Below, one piece after another: positions 25,691 through 34,435 of a stretch of DNA of 64,000 nucleotides (its first letter is position 1; each line of letters starts with the position of its first letter). The notes below the pieces were generated by a model that had not been told where the DNA came from, did not search any database, and saw only the letters and a program-made list of their open reading frames with translations. The position numbers and the translations under genes are program-made. Source of the DNA: UBA5078 sp033721235 (GTDB taxonomy: Bacteria > Pseudomonadota > Gammaproteobacteria > Pseudomonadales > Pseudohongiellaceae); the NCBI GenBank assembly GCA_033721235.1, contig JAWWAY010000007.1, forward strand, positions 1 through 64,000, read 5' to 3'.

Positions 25691-26920
25691 TCACGCGAGT
25701 GCTTGGCTAAAGTCTGCTAATAGATCGTCGATGTCCTCAATGCCAACGGCGAGTCTAATCATGGAATCGCCTATGCCCATAGAGGCGCGACGCTCGGCGC
25801 CCATCTCGAAGAAAATAGTGTGAGCGACCGGTATTGCCAAAGTACGTGTATCGCCCAGATTACTGGATACGACAACGCACTGTAGCTTGTTTAGGAAGTC
25901 GAAGCAGTCAAGCTCGTCTACGAGCTCGATGCTGAGTAGGGCGCCAAAGCGTTGGAAATATTCCTTAGCCCTTTCGTGTTGTGGGTGATGCTCAAGGCCG
26001 GGGTAATGCACTTTGGAAATCTTCGGATGCGAATCGCAAAACTGTGCAAGAGCCAGTGCGTTGTCGCAGGCTTTTGCCACTCTCATTGCGATGGTCTCCG
26101 AGCCTAGGGCTAAGGTGTGGGCGGCCTCGGGTGCTAGGGTAGCGCCAAAGTCACGCAAGCCTTTTTTCTTGATTTGCGTAATGCCCCATTGCTTCTGCGG
26201 CCCTTTCTTATAGTTGTCGTACAGATTCGGAAACTGTGACCAATCATAGAGCCCGGTGTCTGTAACGGAGCCGCCTAGAGCGGCACCATGCCCGCCAAAA
26301 TATTTGGACAGGGAGTTGATGATTAAGGAGGCCCCCACGTCGATAGGGGAAAAATTACAAGGGGTGCTTATTGTATTGTCGACGATGTAGATGATGCCTT
26401 TTGCGTTACATAACTCGCCTATCGCCTTGAGGTCTGCCACTTGAGTCACTGGATTGGCAATGGTTTCCACAAAGACTATTTTAGTGTCGGGGTTAATGGC
26501 ATCAGCAACATTTTTGACGTCGGTAGCGTCCACGAAGCTGACGTCTACACCAAAATTAGTAAAGGTATTAAACAGGCTATTGGTATTACCAAACAGAAAC
26601 GCGCTGGAGACCACATGGTCGCCAGCTCTTAATAGAGCAAATAAGGTGGAGCCTATGGCGGCCATGCCAGTAGAGAAGGCCACTGTTGTATCGCCTTTCT
26701 CCATCTTGTTGATGCGGTTCTGGAGCGCCGTAATGGTTGGGTTTTGTTGACGTCCATAGTTGTACCCGCTCTTGCGGCCTTGAAAGACGGCGGCTAAGTC
26801 GTGGGCGTCTTCGTATTCGAAGGCAATAGAGGTGTGTATGGGCTTGTGTAAGCTACCATGCTCGGGGTGATCGCTACGATCCGAATGTAAGTTCTGTGTA
26901 GTAAAACCTTTTTTGCTCAT
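25691..26920 (-). CDS. Cystathionine gamma-synthase family PLP enzyme
   Basis: A 409-residue member of the Cys/Met metabolism family. Signatures are YNYGRQQNPTITALQNRINKME, FSTGMAAIGSTLF and the PLP-binding lysine in NSLSKYFGGHGAALGG, preceded by VDNTISTPCNFSP. Such enzymes act on O-acyl-homoserine or cystathionine, but the exact reaction cannot be fixed from sequence. The Rieske gene follows at once and may be co-transcribed. Confidence 0.87.
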   Translation of the reverse strand: MSKKGFTTQNLHSDRSDHPEHGSLHKPIHTSIAFEYEDAHDLAAVFQGRKSGYNYGRQQNPTITALQNRINKMEKGDTTVAFSTGMAAIGSTLFALLRAGDHVVSSAFLFGNTNSLFNTFTNFGVDVSFVDATDVKNVADAINPDTKIVFVETIANPVTQVADLKAIGELCNAKGIIYIVDNTISTPCNFSPIDVGASLIINSLSKYFGGHGAALGGSVTDTGLYDWSQFPNLYDNYKKGPQKQWGITQIKKKGLRDFGATLAPEAAHTLALGSETIAMRVAKACDNALALAQFCDSHPKISKVHYPGLEHHPQHERAKEYFQRFGALLSIELVDELDCFDFLNKLQCVVVSSNLGDTRTLAIPVAHTIFFEMGAERRASMGIGDSMIRLAVGIEDIDDLLADFSQALA

Positions 26921-27028
26921 GCGCTCGCTTTCCTAAATTGTGCCATGCGGCTATTGCCGCGGCGCTGCTGTACGCTCCGGAGTATATAAGAACACAGCTG
27001 TGCTGAATACCGCCGAGGGCTCTAGGGG

Positions 27029-28357
27029 CTACTGCTCAAGCGCAAACTGATAGATGGGCAGCTGCGCTATTTCCAGGTTGATAGACGCTAGGCGTTGTAA
27101 GTAGGCGTCACTGCTGCGGCTTTGATATTGCTCAGTAAAGTCTTGCTCACTCATGCGGGTATAGTCTCTTGCTACGATAGGCATGTAGTCGGTTTCCGCC
27201 TCAGCTTCTGCGAGTAAGGCTTGCAGCTTCTGGGCAGTCTCAATATCTGCGGTAGCGGCATTGCCCAGCGCGACGCCGGCTATATTGGCTGTCAGGTCGC
27301 TAAAGCTAAACCCCGTGCGATAGCGAGCGTCGTAGTCCTCCTTACTATTAGATAATATCCCGGCGACCCCGGCACCCACTGAGGCTGTGATGGCGGCTGA
27401 GCTGGTAAAGTGCTGCGCTAGGTCCTCGCGCCGCTGGATAGTGACCCTTACCTGCCGTGGTCTAGCTTGTCCGTTGCGATTGGTGACCAAGGTACTAATG
27501 TCTGATTCGTTTACATAGAGCGACAAGGACTGCAACACCGCTCTATTTTCCGTGTAGACGTCCGCGCCCAGTTCGGTCTTGGCTTGGGCAGTTTGAAACA
27601 AGGGGAATAGCAAAGTGTTAAGGGAGATTGAGCGTAGCTCTTTCGGTAGGGCATTGACTATCGCGACAATTTGACCGTAGTAACTGAGTATGCGCTCTCT
27701 ATCCTCAGCGCTAAGAAAAAACTGTTCTGCTTGCGCTTGCACACGGGTGATTAGACGCGGCTCCCAATTCAATATAATGAGAAGTTCCTGCTCGCGAAAA
27801 CTAATTTGCTCGATACTTTGATAGAGGTCTTTGAATTCCTGGTAATTGACATAGGTGCTGGCGAGCCTGTTTTGCACGACTCCAGAGAGCAAGGTGACAA
27901 GTGGCAATGGGATCGGTAAGCGACCCGCGGTAATCGAGTGTATTTGTAAGCTCTCATTTGTTTGGCGTAATTCAGCTCGCAGGTTTAGGAATTGCTTGAT
28001 GCCTAGCAGACGCACAGGCGTCGAGATTGTCACTGTCGCGTTACCATCGTTAAGTTGGAATTCTGTGGAGAGTTCAGGATAGTCCGACAGATTCTGTAGC
28101 GCGAAGGCATTCAGTAACTCAAGTTCTGATTGATCCAGACTTAATGCGCGCTCGCCACTGGAGCTAATGCTGGAAGGGGCATTGTCGACAATCAGTTGCT
28201 CAATACGCTGAACGTCTATTTCTGCTTGCTCGGGAGAACGCTGGCTAGCGGGAGTGGATTGTAGTGCCAAAGACAGCAAGACAAGGGGAGAGATAAGCAC
28301 TAGCCCTAGGGGCCACCACCTAAAGAGCCTGTGCTTAGAATTGTCTTGTTTCGTCAT
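27029..28357 (-). CDS. Membrane-anchored protein of unknown function
   Basis: A 442-residue protein with an N-terminal basic stretch and one hydrophobic segment (about residues 14-33), leaving a large periplasmic domain. The mature part is rich in Leu, Gln and Ala and mostly helical, with Gly/Ala-rich segments (ITASVGAGVAGILS and TANIAGVALGNAAT) near residue 325-365 that might touch a membrane. I do not recognise a family and see no catalytic motif. It stands alone between a PLP enzyme and a divergent lipoprotein gene. Confidence 0.6.
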   Translation of the reverse strand: MTKQDNSKHRLFRWWPLGLVLISPLVLLSLALQSTPASQRSPEQAEIDVQRIEQLIVDNAPSSISSSGERALSLDQSELELLNAFALQNLSDYPELSTEFQLNDGNATVTISTPVRLLGIKQFLNLRAELRQTNESLQIHSITAGRLPIPLPLVTLLSGVVQNRLASTYVNYQEFKDLYQSIEQISFREQELLIILNWEPRLITRVQAQAEQFFLSAEDRERILSYYGQIVAIVNALPKELRSISLNTLLFPLFQTAQAKTELGADVYTENRAVLQSLSLYVNESDISTLVTNRNGQARPRQVRVTIQRREDLAQHFTSSAAITASVGAGVAGILSNSKEDYDARYRTGFSFSDLTANIAGVALGNAATADIETAQKLQALLAEAEAETDYMPIVARDYTRMSEQDFTEQYQSRSSDAYLQRLASINLEIAQLPIYQFALEQ

Positions 28358-28533
28358 AAAAGCAGGGTATATTTATGGGCTAATGATTAGAGTTTAGTCG
28401 TCATGGCGCGCAAGCTTGGTTTGTTCGCTCCATATGCTGCATATTGCTCGATGCGAGTCGCCATAGCGCTTGACCGTACTATCTAAGACTGATTAAGGTG
28501 TAGTCAAGCCTTAAATTCAATAGGGACAGCTAA

Positions 28534-29175
28534 ATGAATAAGATCGCATGTTTTTCTAGATTTAGAGGGTTTTTAAAGCCATTGCTTGCGGCGAGCCTTG
28601 TGGGTTTATTGGCAGCTTGCGCGGCAAACGACGCCGAGGAGCGAATTCGCGCCGAGGAGGCAGCATTCGAGGCGCAGCAAATGGCCGAGGAGCAGGCCCA
28701 GCAAGCGTTCGCAGCACAGGAGCGAGAACGCTTAGCTCAGCAACGCTTAGAAGAGCAGGAACGGCAGGCGGAAAGAGAAAGACAGGAGAGGGAGCAGCGC
28801 GCTCAAAAGGAGGCGGCTGCTAGGCAAGCAGAGCTGGCTCGTATTGAAAGAGAGCAGCAGCAAGCGCTTGCTAGAGAGCGCGAAATGGCTCAGAGGAAAG
28901 AACAGGAGCAGCTTGCGCGTATTGCAGCCCTAGAAGCGCAGATCGCAGCCTCAAGAGAGAATGTGCAGCGCCTATCGGCCGCCAACGAGCGGTTAGAGCA
29001 ATCGGTCATAGCGGCAGAACGACTGTTGGAAGCATTAAGCCAAGAGCAGGCCAAGTACGCCAATACTACTCCCGAAGGAGAGTTGCTCGAGCCTCTAGAT
29101 AAAGAAGGCTTGGCCGAGCTTGAGGCGCGAAAGGATGCGCTAAAGTCTGAGGCGCAAGCCCTCGTCCAGCCATGA
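28534..29175 (+). CDS. Coiled-coil lipoprotein
   Basis: A 213-residue protein with a lipoprotein signal (hydrophobic segment ending LLAAC at residues 25-29). A long, highly charged helix rich in Glu, Gln, Arg and Ala follows through residue 165, almost certainly a coiled coil. The C-terminal 40 residues are more ordinary. Low complexity makes homology calls unsafe. Such proteins often bridge the outer membrane and the peptidoglycan or support an envelope machine, which is inference. It overlaps a small basic protein gene by four bases (ATGA). Confidence 0.65.
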   Translation: MNKIACFSRFRGFLKPLLAASLVGLLAACAANDAEERIRAEEAAFEAQQMAEEQAQQAFAAQERERLAQQRLEEQERQAERERQEREQRAQKEAAARQAELARIEREQQQALAREREMAQRKEQEQLARIAALEAQIAASRENVQRLSAANERLEQSVIAAERLLEALSQEQAKYANTTPEGELLEPLDKEGLAELEARKDALKSEAQALVQP

Positions 29176-29363
29176 CAGATAAGGTTGTCGATTTTAGCAA
29201 GGCGTTAGAAGAGCGCAAATTTAAGGAAAAGGAGTCCCGTCTAGACGCCATGCGAGCGGCCTTTGCTGCGGCTCGTAAAGAGGCTGAAGCCAAAAAAATC
29301 ACGGCGAAGCCTACGCGCCTGTCCAAGAAAAAACGCCGTAAAAAGCGTGGTAAAAAGTCTTAG
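29172..29363 (+). CDS. Small lysine-rich protein
   Basis: A 63-residue protein starting MTDKVVDFSKALEERK, with a helical middle and a C-terminal tail dominated by Lys and Arg (KKKRRKKRGKKS). The ATGA overlap with the preceding coiled-coil lipoprotein gene supports translation. A cytoplasmic, nucleic-acid-binding role is possible from the charge. No family was recognised. Confidence 0.55.
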   Translation: MTDKVVDFSKALEERKFKEKESRLDAMRAAFAAARKEAEAKKITAKPTRLSKKKRRKKRGKKS

Positions 29364-29498
29364 TATCCCCCGCTCAAATTAATCTTTCAGTCCAAAAGTC
29401 CCGTTGGCTAGGCATGGGTTCATGAGGCTGCCGTATTAGGTTTTCTTATGGATCGCTCGATCTATCGTGTATTTCAAAAAGCCTTATTCTAGCTCTCT

Positions 29499-29562
29499 TT
29501 GTTTGTCATAGTTGTTGTGCTACAGTGCGGGCGATCCACCTAAATAAATAATAAATATAAGG
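29499..29562 (+). promoter_or_regulatory. Probable promoter and A-rich leader of the pyrophosphatase gene
   Basis: TTGTTT (29499-29504) and TACAGT (29521-29526) are 16 bases apart, an acceptable sigma-70 promoter. The leader then reads AAATAAATAATAAATATAAG just before the Shine-Dalgarno GGGG, containing the AANAANAA pattern of Hfq/Crc sites. Confidence 0.4.
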
Positions 29563-29574
29563 GGATACCGTAAG

Positions 29575-31725
29575 ATGCCAAGCATGACAATTGTAATTGC
29601 AATACTGCTTTCAGTTTTCGGTTTAGTCGTGGCGTATGCCTATATGCGTCAGGTCATGAGCGTTCCTGTAGACCTAGGTCTAGAGGGAGAGCAGAAAACC
29701 CGTTTAAGATTTATTCACGGTGCTATTGCGGAAGGCGCTATTGCCTTTTTGAAGCAAGAGTACAAATTCCTCACTATCTTCATGTTGGTCTTTGCTGCAA
29801 TCATTGCGGTGTTGATCGATGATAATCACACTCCTGATACCAGAGAAGGTTTATATACTGCCGTTGCATTTCTTTTCGGTGGTCTAATTTCGATTGTATC
29901 CGGTTATATCGGTATGATGATTGCCACCCAGGGTAATGCTCGTACCACCGTTTCAGCTAAAGACAATATAGGCGATGCGTTTAAAGTGTCTCTGTATTCT
30001 GGCGCTGTGATGGGCTTTGCCTTAGTAAGCCTCGCCGTGATGGGCTTGGTACTAGTCTACGTGGCAATGAAAGCGGTTTTGCCTTCTGATTTGCCTACCT
30101 ATGTCTTAATGGAGATTATCGCTGGCTTCGGTCTAGGCGGATCAACTATTGCCTTGTTTGCGCGTGTAGGTGGAGGTATTTTCACTAAAGCCGCTGACGT
30201 GGGGGCAGACCTTGTAGGTAAAGTAGAAAAAGGTATTCCCGAAGATGATCCGCGTAACCCAGCGGTGATTGCCGACAACGTGGGCGACAATGTGGGGGAC
30301 GTGGCAGGTATGGGCGCTGACCTTTTTGGTTCCTGCGCCGAGAGTACTTGTGCTGCAATGGTGATAAGCGCCGTTGTATTCCAAGGTAATGTTGATGCCT
30401 TGCTCTATCCTATTATGATTAGTGCGGTAGGTATTCCCATTAGTTTGCTCACCATGTTCTGCGTCAAAGTCAAAGTGGAGGCCGATGTTGCGCCTGCGCT
30501 GATGAAGCTGTTGATCATCTCTAGTGTGCTGATGGCCGTGACGATGTTCTTTGTCACTCGCTTGATTGTGCCCGAGGAGTTTGTCATTCGAGGCATTGAA
30601 TACAGCAGTATGGGAATATACGGCTGTTTCTTGTCTGGACTAGTATCGGGGCTGATAGTGGGGCTATTGACAGGCTACTACACCTCGGATGCATTCAAAC
30701 CCGTGCAGGAAGTCGCTAAATCCTGTGAAACCGGGGCCGCAACCAATATTATCTATGGTTTGGCCTTGGGCTATAAGAGTACCGTTTTGCCTTATATGGC
30801 TATTGCTGTGGCTATTTTTGTGTCTTGGCACTTGGGCGGTATGTACGGCGTGGCTATTGGCTCCTTGGGCATGCTCGGAACCCTGGCCATAGCATTGACG
30901 ATAGATGCCTATGGCCCTGTAGCCGATAATGCCGGCGGCATTGCTGAGATGGCTGGTTTGCCCAAGGAGGTCCGCAGGCGAACCGATATTCTGGACGCCG
31001 CTGGCAACACTACTGCCGCTATCGGTAAGGGCTTTGCCATTGGTGCGGCTATTTTGACGTCCCTGGCGTTGTTCGCTGCATTTCTTACCAGCGCCGATGG
31101 CCTGATGAAGGAGGAGTATGGCGAGTCTTATGACTTGCTTGGCTCTATCAACCTGCTGGACCCAGTGGTATTTGTGAGCTTGTTTATGGGGGCGGTACTG
31201 CCGTTTCTGTTTACGGCTATGACCATGAAATCAGTGGGTAAAGCAGCTTTCGACATGATTGAAGAGGTGAGGCGTCAGTTTGCCGCTATGCCTGGCATTA
31301 TGGAGGGTACTCAGAAGCCCGACTATGCCCAGTGTGTGGCCATCTCAACGAAGGCAGCATTGCGTGAGATGATCGCTCCAGGGCTGCTCATTATGGGGAC
31401 ACCACTCGTTGTTGGTTTCCTCTTTGGAGTGCCGGCGGTAGCGGGTATTCTTGCCGGCTCGCTAGTGACTGGCGGGGTACTGGCCATTGCCTCATCTAAT
31501 AGCGGTGGCGCCTGGGACAATGCCAAGAAATACATCGAGGCAGGCAATCTTGGGGGCAAGGGTTCGGATGTTCACAAGGCCGCAGTGGTGGGCGATACTG
31601 TGGGTGACCCATTAAAGGATACTTCTGGCCCCTCTCTTAATATTCTTATTAAGCTGTCAGCCATTCTTAGTTTGGTATTCGCGCCATTCTTTGTGCAGTA
31701 TGGCGGTGTGTTAATGGGAGGCTAG
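29575..31725 (+). CDS. hppA: Membrane-bound ion-pumping inorganic pyrophosphatase
   Basis: A 716-residue protein with about 16 membrane segments. Catalytic motifs include DVGADLVGKVEKGIPEDDPRNPA and DNVGDNVGDVAGMGADLF, and a C-terminal AAVVGDTVGDPLKDTSGPSLNI. It hydrolyses pyrophosphate and uses the energy to pump ions across the inner membrane. The segment GNTTAAIGKG has Ala where potassium-independent pumps carry Lys, so this is predicted to be the K+-dependent type, which includes sodium pumps. A bidirectional terminator follows directly. Confidence 0.94.
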   Translation: MPSMTIVIAILLSVFGLVVAYAYMRQVMSVPVDLGLEGEQKTRLRFIHGAIAEGAIAFLKQEYKFLTIFMLVFAAIIAVLIDDNHTPDTREGLYTAVAFLFGGLISIVSGYIGMMIATQGNARTTVSAKDNIGDAFKVSLYSGAVMGFALVSLAVMGLVLVYVAMKAVLPSDLPTYVLMEIIAGFGLGGSTIALFARVGGGIFTKAADVGADLVGKVEKGIPEDDPRNPAVIADNVGDNVGDVAGMGADLFGSCAESTCAAMVISAVVFQGNVDALLYPIMISAVGIPISLLTMFCVKVKVEADVAPALMKLLIISSVLMAVTMFFVTRLIVPEEFVIRGIEYSSMGIYGCFLSGLVSGLIVGLLTGYYTSDAFKPVQEVAKSCETGAATNIIYGLALGYKSTVLPYMAIAVAIFVSWHLGGMYGVAIGSLGMLGTLAIALTIDAYGPVADNAGGIAEMAGLPKEVRRRTDILDAAGNTTAAIGKGFAIGAAILTSLALFAAFLTSADGLMKEEYGESYDLLGSINLLDPVVFVSLFMGAVLPFLFTAMTMKSVGKAAFDMIEEVRRQFAAMPGIMEGTQKPDYAQCVAISTKAALREMIAPGLLIMGTPLVVGFLFGVPAVAGILAGSLVTGGVLAIASSNSGGAWDNAKKYIEAGNLGGKGSDVHKAAVVGDTVGDPLKDTSGPSLNILIKLSAILSLVFAPFFVQYGGVLMGG

Positions 31726-31740
31726 CGTATCGAACCAATA

Positions 31741-31770
31741 AAAAAGGGCGCCTTTGGCGCCCTTTTTTTT
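31741..31770. terminator. Bidirectional rho-independent terminator
   Basis: Arms GGGCGCC and GGCGCCC around TTT, flanked by five A and eight T. The stop codon of the convergent minus-strand gene (31769-31771) lies within the T run, so the element serves both genes. Confidence 0.92.
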
Positions 31771-32314
31771 AGAACTCAATTTTGCGTTCGAAGTGGTACA
31801 TAATCCATTCGTAGAAGGATTCCTCTTTTTCGGTATCCATTTCAGTAATGGTGACGAAAACATTGCGGACACACTGGTAAATTCTAAATGAGTCGCTGTC
31901 TTCGATAATAAGCCCGCGCACCGATGGGTTGAGGGTGTAATTGGAGATCTCTACTAACTTCCAATCTTCGCTCATTATGCGATCGACGCATTCATTACCA
32001 AACAATAAGTCTTTATAGTCGAACTCTACTTCTGCCCAGCCCATGGCTGGCACTTCAAGTTCGATATCGAAGCTATGACGGTTGCCGGCGTTGTCTTCGT
32101 CTTCGAAAGTGATGGTATTGAGTTGCACCGCTTTCTCGCTGGTGTTTTGTGCGACAACTCTTAAGCCTGCGTTGCTGCGCTGTCCCCAGGCGCTGGAGTA
32201 GATGGCATATTTGATGGGCGAGTCTTCGCTTGTCGTTGGGCCGTCGTCCTGCGCAGCGAGGGCTGAGCTGGACACTACCAGACTAAGCAGTAGAGACAAG
32301 GTCGCTTTAAACAT
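31769..32314 (-). CDS. Exported protein of unknown function
   Basis: A 181-residue protein with a signal peptide (MFKATLSLLLSLVVSSSALA-AQ). The mature part is beta-rich and contains YAIYSSAWGQRSNAGLRVVAQNTS and paired cysteines near positions 100 and 140 (GNECVDRI, IYQCVRN) that could form a disulfide. The fold may resemble periplasmic immunoglobulin-like proteins. I chose the ATG at 32314, with AGGA about nine bases upstream. It is divergent from mrp, across a gap holding an orphan terminator. Confidence 0.6.
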   Translation of the reverse strand: MFKATLSLLLSLVVSSSALAAQDDGPTTSEDSPIKYAIYSSAWGQRSNAGLRVVAQNTSEKAVQLNTITFEDEDNAGNRHSFDIELEVPAMGWAEVEFDYKDLLFGNECVDRIMSEDWKLVEISNYTLNPSVRGLIIEDSDSFRIYQCVRNVFVTITEMDTEKEESFYEWIMYHFERKIEF

Positions 32315-32350
32315 CGATTCTATTTCCTGGCACATCCGTATTTGATGAAG

Positions 32351-32371
32351 GCTTAGTAAAATACACTAAGC
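32351..32371. repeat. Inverted repeat GCTTAGT-N7-ACTAAGC
   Basis: Seven-base perfect arms (32351-32357 and 32365-32371) lie in the divergent promoter region. This is a plausible operator or the start of a structured RNA. A TACACT overlapping it could be a -10 element. Confidence 0.4.
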
Positions 32372-32404
32372 GGGAGCGAGATAGGCATACCGTTACAGTT
32401 TATT

Positions 32405-32459
32405 GCATTTGAGATAAGCGCCTAGTGCTAATTAGATTAGCTCAAATGCGCTTTTTTTT
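32405..32459 (+). terminator. Orphan rho-independent terminator upstream of mrp
   Basis: Nine-base perfect arms GCATTTGAG (32405-32413) and CTCAAATGC (32441-32449) enclose two small inner hairpins and are followed by GC and eight T (32452-32459). No plus-strand gene lies upstream, so it must end a short unannotated transcript or attenuate the mrp leader. Confidence 0.65.
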
Positions 32460-32591
32460 CTATGTTGTGAAAGTCGAGGACGCGGTGTAGGCATTTCAGC
32501 CCATACAGGGATGTTAAATAGCCGCCCGACAAGGGATAATGGGCGAACTATCGCAATACACGCCCTTAGTTTCTGGGGTGTTGGGGGAAAA

Positions 32592-33413
32592 GTGAGTAAC
32601 GCAAGTAAAATCAAGAATATAGTTTGTGTGGCCTCGGGCAAAGGCGGCGTTGGTAAGTCAACGACGTCAGTGAACCTTGCCTTGGCGTTGCACCGCAGAG
32701 GCCTGAAGGTAGGGCTGTTTGACGCTGATATCTATGGCCCTAGTCAGCCTCTAATGCTTGGTGTAAAGCCGGGTGTGCGGCCTAAGCTAGTAGAAGGTAA
32801 ATACATGGAGCCCATCATTGCCCATGGCATTGAATCTAACTCCATGGGTTATCTGGTGGATAGCGCAACGGCCATGATTTGGCGTGCACCAATGATTGTC
32901 GGTGCGTTTAACCAGATCTTAAACGATACCCTTTGGTCCGAGTTGGATTATCTGATTGTGGATATGCCGCCGGGTACTGGCGATATTCAGCTAAGCCTGT
33001 CCCAGTCAGCGGCAGTGACTGGTGCTGTTATCGTGACGACGCCTCAAGACGTGGCGCTGCTAGACGCTCGCAAAGGCATAGAGATGTTTAAGAAGGTGAA
33101 CGTGCCTTTGCTAGGAGTGGTCGAGAACATGGGCGTGCATATATGCTCCAACTGTGGCCACTCTGAGGCTATCTTTGGTGAGGGCGGTGGTCAGTCTCTT
33201 TCCGATGACTATGGCATAGAGGTAATAGGTTCTTTGCCCTTAGATCTCTCGATCAGAGAAAACACGGACAATGGCACGCCAATTGTTGTTGCCCAGCCCG
33301 ATGGTGCCGTTGCGCAAGCGTACTTGGCGCTAGCCGATAAGTTGCTGCAAAAGGTTGAGGCGACTAAGCTCTATGCACCAGCGGGCCCTACCATCTCGGT
33401 CTCAGACGACTGA
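32592..33413 (+). CDS. mrp: Iron-sulfur cluster carrier ATPase Mrp (ApbC)
   Basis: A 273-residue P-loop ATPase of the Mrp/NBP35 family that delivers iron-sulfur clusters. The deviant Walker A GKGGVGKST is at residues 16-24. VDMPPGTGD lies mid-protein, and the CSNCG motif near residue 180 is the expected cluster-binding pair. I chose GTG at 32592, preceded by GGGGGA; the ATG at 32511 would add 27 residues unlike the family and lacks a spaced ribosome binding site. The N-terminal DUF59 domain found in many Mrp proteins is absent. Confidence 0.92.
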   Translation: MSNASKIKNIVCVASGKGGVGKSTTSVNLALALHRRGLKVGLFDADIYGPSQPLMLGVKPGVRPKLVEGKYMEPIIAHGIESNSMGYLVDSATAMIWRAPMIVGAFNQILNDTLWSELDYLIVDMPPGTGDIQLSLSQSAAVTGAVIVTTPQDVALLDARKGIEMFKKVNVPLLGVVENMGVHICSNCGHSEAIFGEGGGQSLSDDYGIEVIGSLPLDLSIRENTDNGTPIVVAQPDGAVAQAYLALADKLLQKVEATKLYAPAGPTISVSDD

Positions 33414-33421
33414 TTCAGATA

Positions 33422-33460
33422 TTGAGTGGGCGGCACAATATCGACGTGTTGCTCACTCAA
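33422..33460 (+). terminator. Long stem-loop downstream of mrp
   Basis: Fifteen-base arms (three G-T pairs) around a nine-base loop begin nine bases after the mrp stop. No T run follows, so it may protect or process the 3' end rather than terminate alone. Confidence 0.5.
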
Positions 33461-33543
33461 GTCCCAAAAAACATTGATTTATAACGGTTCTTAAGTACTA
33501 TTCATCTGATGAATGTTTGAAGTCTGCAAAGGGGGCAGAGTTC

Positions 33544-34434
33544 ATGGGGCTTAAGAAGTGTGATCTCAATTTATTTTTGGTCTTTGATACGATCTATTCC
33601 GAGCGTAATTTAACCGAGGCTGCTAAGTCTCTATCCATCACGCAGCCAGCCGTGAGCAATGCGCTTGCTAGACTCCGAAAGCTGTTCAATGACGAGCTAT
33701 TTGTGCGCACTGCCAGAGGAATGGTGCCAACGCCTGTCGCCGAAGGTATCGCACAGAACGTTTCCGATGCCTTGGGGCTTCTCAACTCCAGTATTATGGA
33801 GCGCGAAGAGTTTGATCCAAGCGTTGCAGAACGCACCTATCAGGTGAGTATGACCGATCTGGCAGAGGCGTTTATCTTGCCTAAGCTTATCCCGTTTTTT
33901 AACGAGAACGCACCGAAGGTGTCTTTGCAAAGCTATTATGTGAAGCGTGGGGAGATGCTCAAATACCTTGCGCGCGGCGAGCTGGATTTTGCGGTAGACG
34001 TTGGCTTGATCGATGACCCTCAGTTGTGTCACCAGTCTCTCATTCAAGACGAATATGTCTGCGTGGTGCGTCGCGATCATCCAGTTTTGCAGGAAGACTT
34101 TACCCTAGAGAAATATCTCTCACTACAGCATATACATGTGTCGAGTCGTAAAAAAGGTTTAGGTCTTATTGACTTGGCTCTGCTGAAGTTGGGGAAGGAG
34201 CGAGAAATAAAATTGCGTGTGCAGCACTATCGAGTAGCGGCAACCATAGTGGGAGCGACTGACTTGGCTGTTAGCATTCCTCGTTTTCTGGCACTCAATT
34301 ATGATGTGGAGATTCTGCCTTTACCAGTAGATGTGGCGCCCTTGGATTATCATCTTTACTGGCATCGACAATCTGAGAGCGATAGCTCCCATCGCTGGCT
34401 TAAAGAAGAGCTAATCAGAATGTTTAAGCGCTAA
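33544..34434 (+). CDS. LysR family transcriptional regulator
   Basis: A 296-residue regulator. The N-terminal winged helix-turn-helix reads AKSLSITQPAVSNALARLRKLFNDELFVR, the form seen in the NodD/NahR-like branch. A periplasmic-binding-like effector domain follows. I chose the ATG at 33544 rather than the TTG at 33517. No target gene is obvious, because its neighbours are mrp and a convergent darP. The ligand is unknown. Confidence 0.9.
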   Translation: MGLKKCDLNLFLVFDTIYSERNLTEAAKSLSITQPAVSNALARLRKLFNDELFVRTARGMVPTPVAEGIAQNVSDALGLLNSSIMEREEFDPSVAERTYQVSMTDLAEAFILPKLIPFFNENAPKVSLQSYYVKRGEMLKYLARGELDFAVDVGLIDDPQLCHQSLIQDEYVCVVRRDHPVLQEDFTLEKYLSLQHIHVSSRKKGLGLIDLALLKLGKEREIKLRVQHYRVAATIVGATDLAVSIPRFLALNYDVEILPLPVDVAPLDYHLYWHRQSESDSSHRWLKEELIRMFKR

Positions 34435-34435
34435 T

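Noticed and set aside
32432..32641. 69-codon minus-strand frame opposite the mrp start
   Set aside because: It runs antisense through the orphan terminator and the mrp P-loop region and has no ribosome binding site.
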